A stretch of DNA of 6,597 nt from NCBI GenBank assembly GCA_026125835.1, contig JAHCKJ010000122.1:1-6597 (forward strand), in the 5' to 3' direction. Under the pieces are notes generated by a model. The model saw only the letters and a list, made by a program, of their open reading frames with translations. It was not told where the DNA came from and made no database searches. The position numbers and the translations under genes were made by a program. Origin of the DNA: Sphingopyxis sp. GTDB taxonomy: Bacteria > Pseudomonadota > Alphaproteobacteria > Sphingomonadales > Sphingomonadaceae. The first letter of the stretch is position 1. Every line of letters begins with the position of its first letter. Below are positions 6,554 through 6,597 of this stretch, in pieces.

Positions 6554-6594
6554 ATTTATACCCCGGCGGCCCATCCTCCTACGCATTTGCGTAG
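6554..6594 (-). promoter_or_regulatory. candidate promoter with inverted-repeat operator upstream of the S41 peptidase gene
   Basis: On the minus strand TATAAAT (6560-6554) is a good -10 element about 32 nt before the ATG at 6521. At the matching -35 position there is no TTGACA. Instead, a perfect 6-bp inverted repeat with a 4-nt spacer, CTACGC-AAAT-GCGTAG (6594-6579), overlaps the place where a -35 would be, centred roughly 39 nt before the expected transcription start. That geometry fits an activator-dependent promoter; LuxR/FixJ-type regulators often use TAC...GTA dyads, but the regulator is not identifiable. The alternative is that this stretch is the end of an upstream gene, since only a few codons remain before the window edge and no frame can be judged. 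Confidence 0.42.
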
Positions 6595-6597
6595 CCG

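Noticed and set aside
6523..6555. A short minus-strand frame of ten codons (MAENFAALKD) just before the S41 peptidase start
   Set aside because: It is preceded immediately by an in-frame TAA, has no ribosome site, and overlaps the candidate -10 element. It is too short to support as a gene.

Overview
This 6.6-kb window is GC-rich chromosomal DNA that looks like an alphaproteobacterium, most probably of the Sphingomonadales (Sphingopyxis/Sphingomonas-like). The assignment rests on the high GC content, a COQ7-type rather than UbiF-type ubiquinone hydroxylase, the style of the exported hypothetical protein, and general familiarity with the S41 peptidase-dsbB-coq7 gene order. No database search was possible, so the genus is an inference. 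I see no mobile element, CRISPR array, tRNA or rRNA; this is mostly housekeeping and cell-envelope DNA.

Layout. (1) Positions 1-1094, minus strand: a small three-helix membrane protein of unknown function (1094-696), followed 51 nt later by the N-terminal half of a TldE/PmbA protein (644 to the left edge). These are probably co-transcribed. (2) 1095-1415: a 321-nt divergent intergenic region with no convincing gene. (3) 1416-3356, plus strand: a complete secreted S9-family (prolyl oligopeptidase-like) serine peptidase with signal peptide, beta-propeller and an intact Ser-Asp-His triad. (4) 3357-3406: a short convergent gap with a perfect 10-bp GC hairpin, a likely bidirectional terminator. 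(5) 6521-3407, minus strand: a tight cluster in the order S41 C-terminal processing peptidase, dsbB, coq7, exported four-cysteine hypothetical protein. (6) 6522-6597: a leader with a TATAAAT -10-like box and a 6-bp inverted repeat where a -35/activator site would sit.

How the genes may work together. The minus-strand cluster combines envelope quality control (S41 peptidase), periplasmic disulfide formation (DsbB, which passes electrons to quinone), a late step of ubiquinone synthesis (COQ7), and an exported protein whose cysteines form two identically spaced pairs and could be a disulfide substrate. dsbB and coq7 share an ATGA stop/start overlap, so a quinone-using enzyme and a quinone-making enzyme are probably translationally coupled. 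I found no wholly novel system. The points most worth checking are the cysteine protein next to dsbB, the dsbB-coq7 coupling, and the candidate activator-dependent promoter at the right edge.
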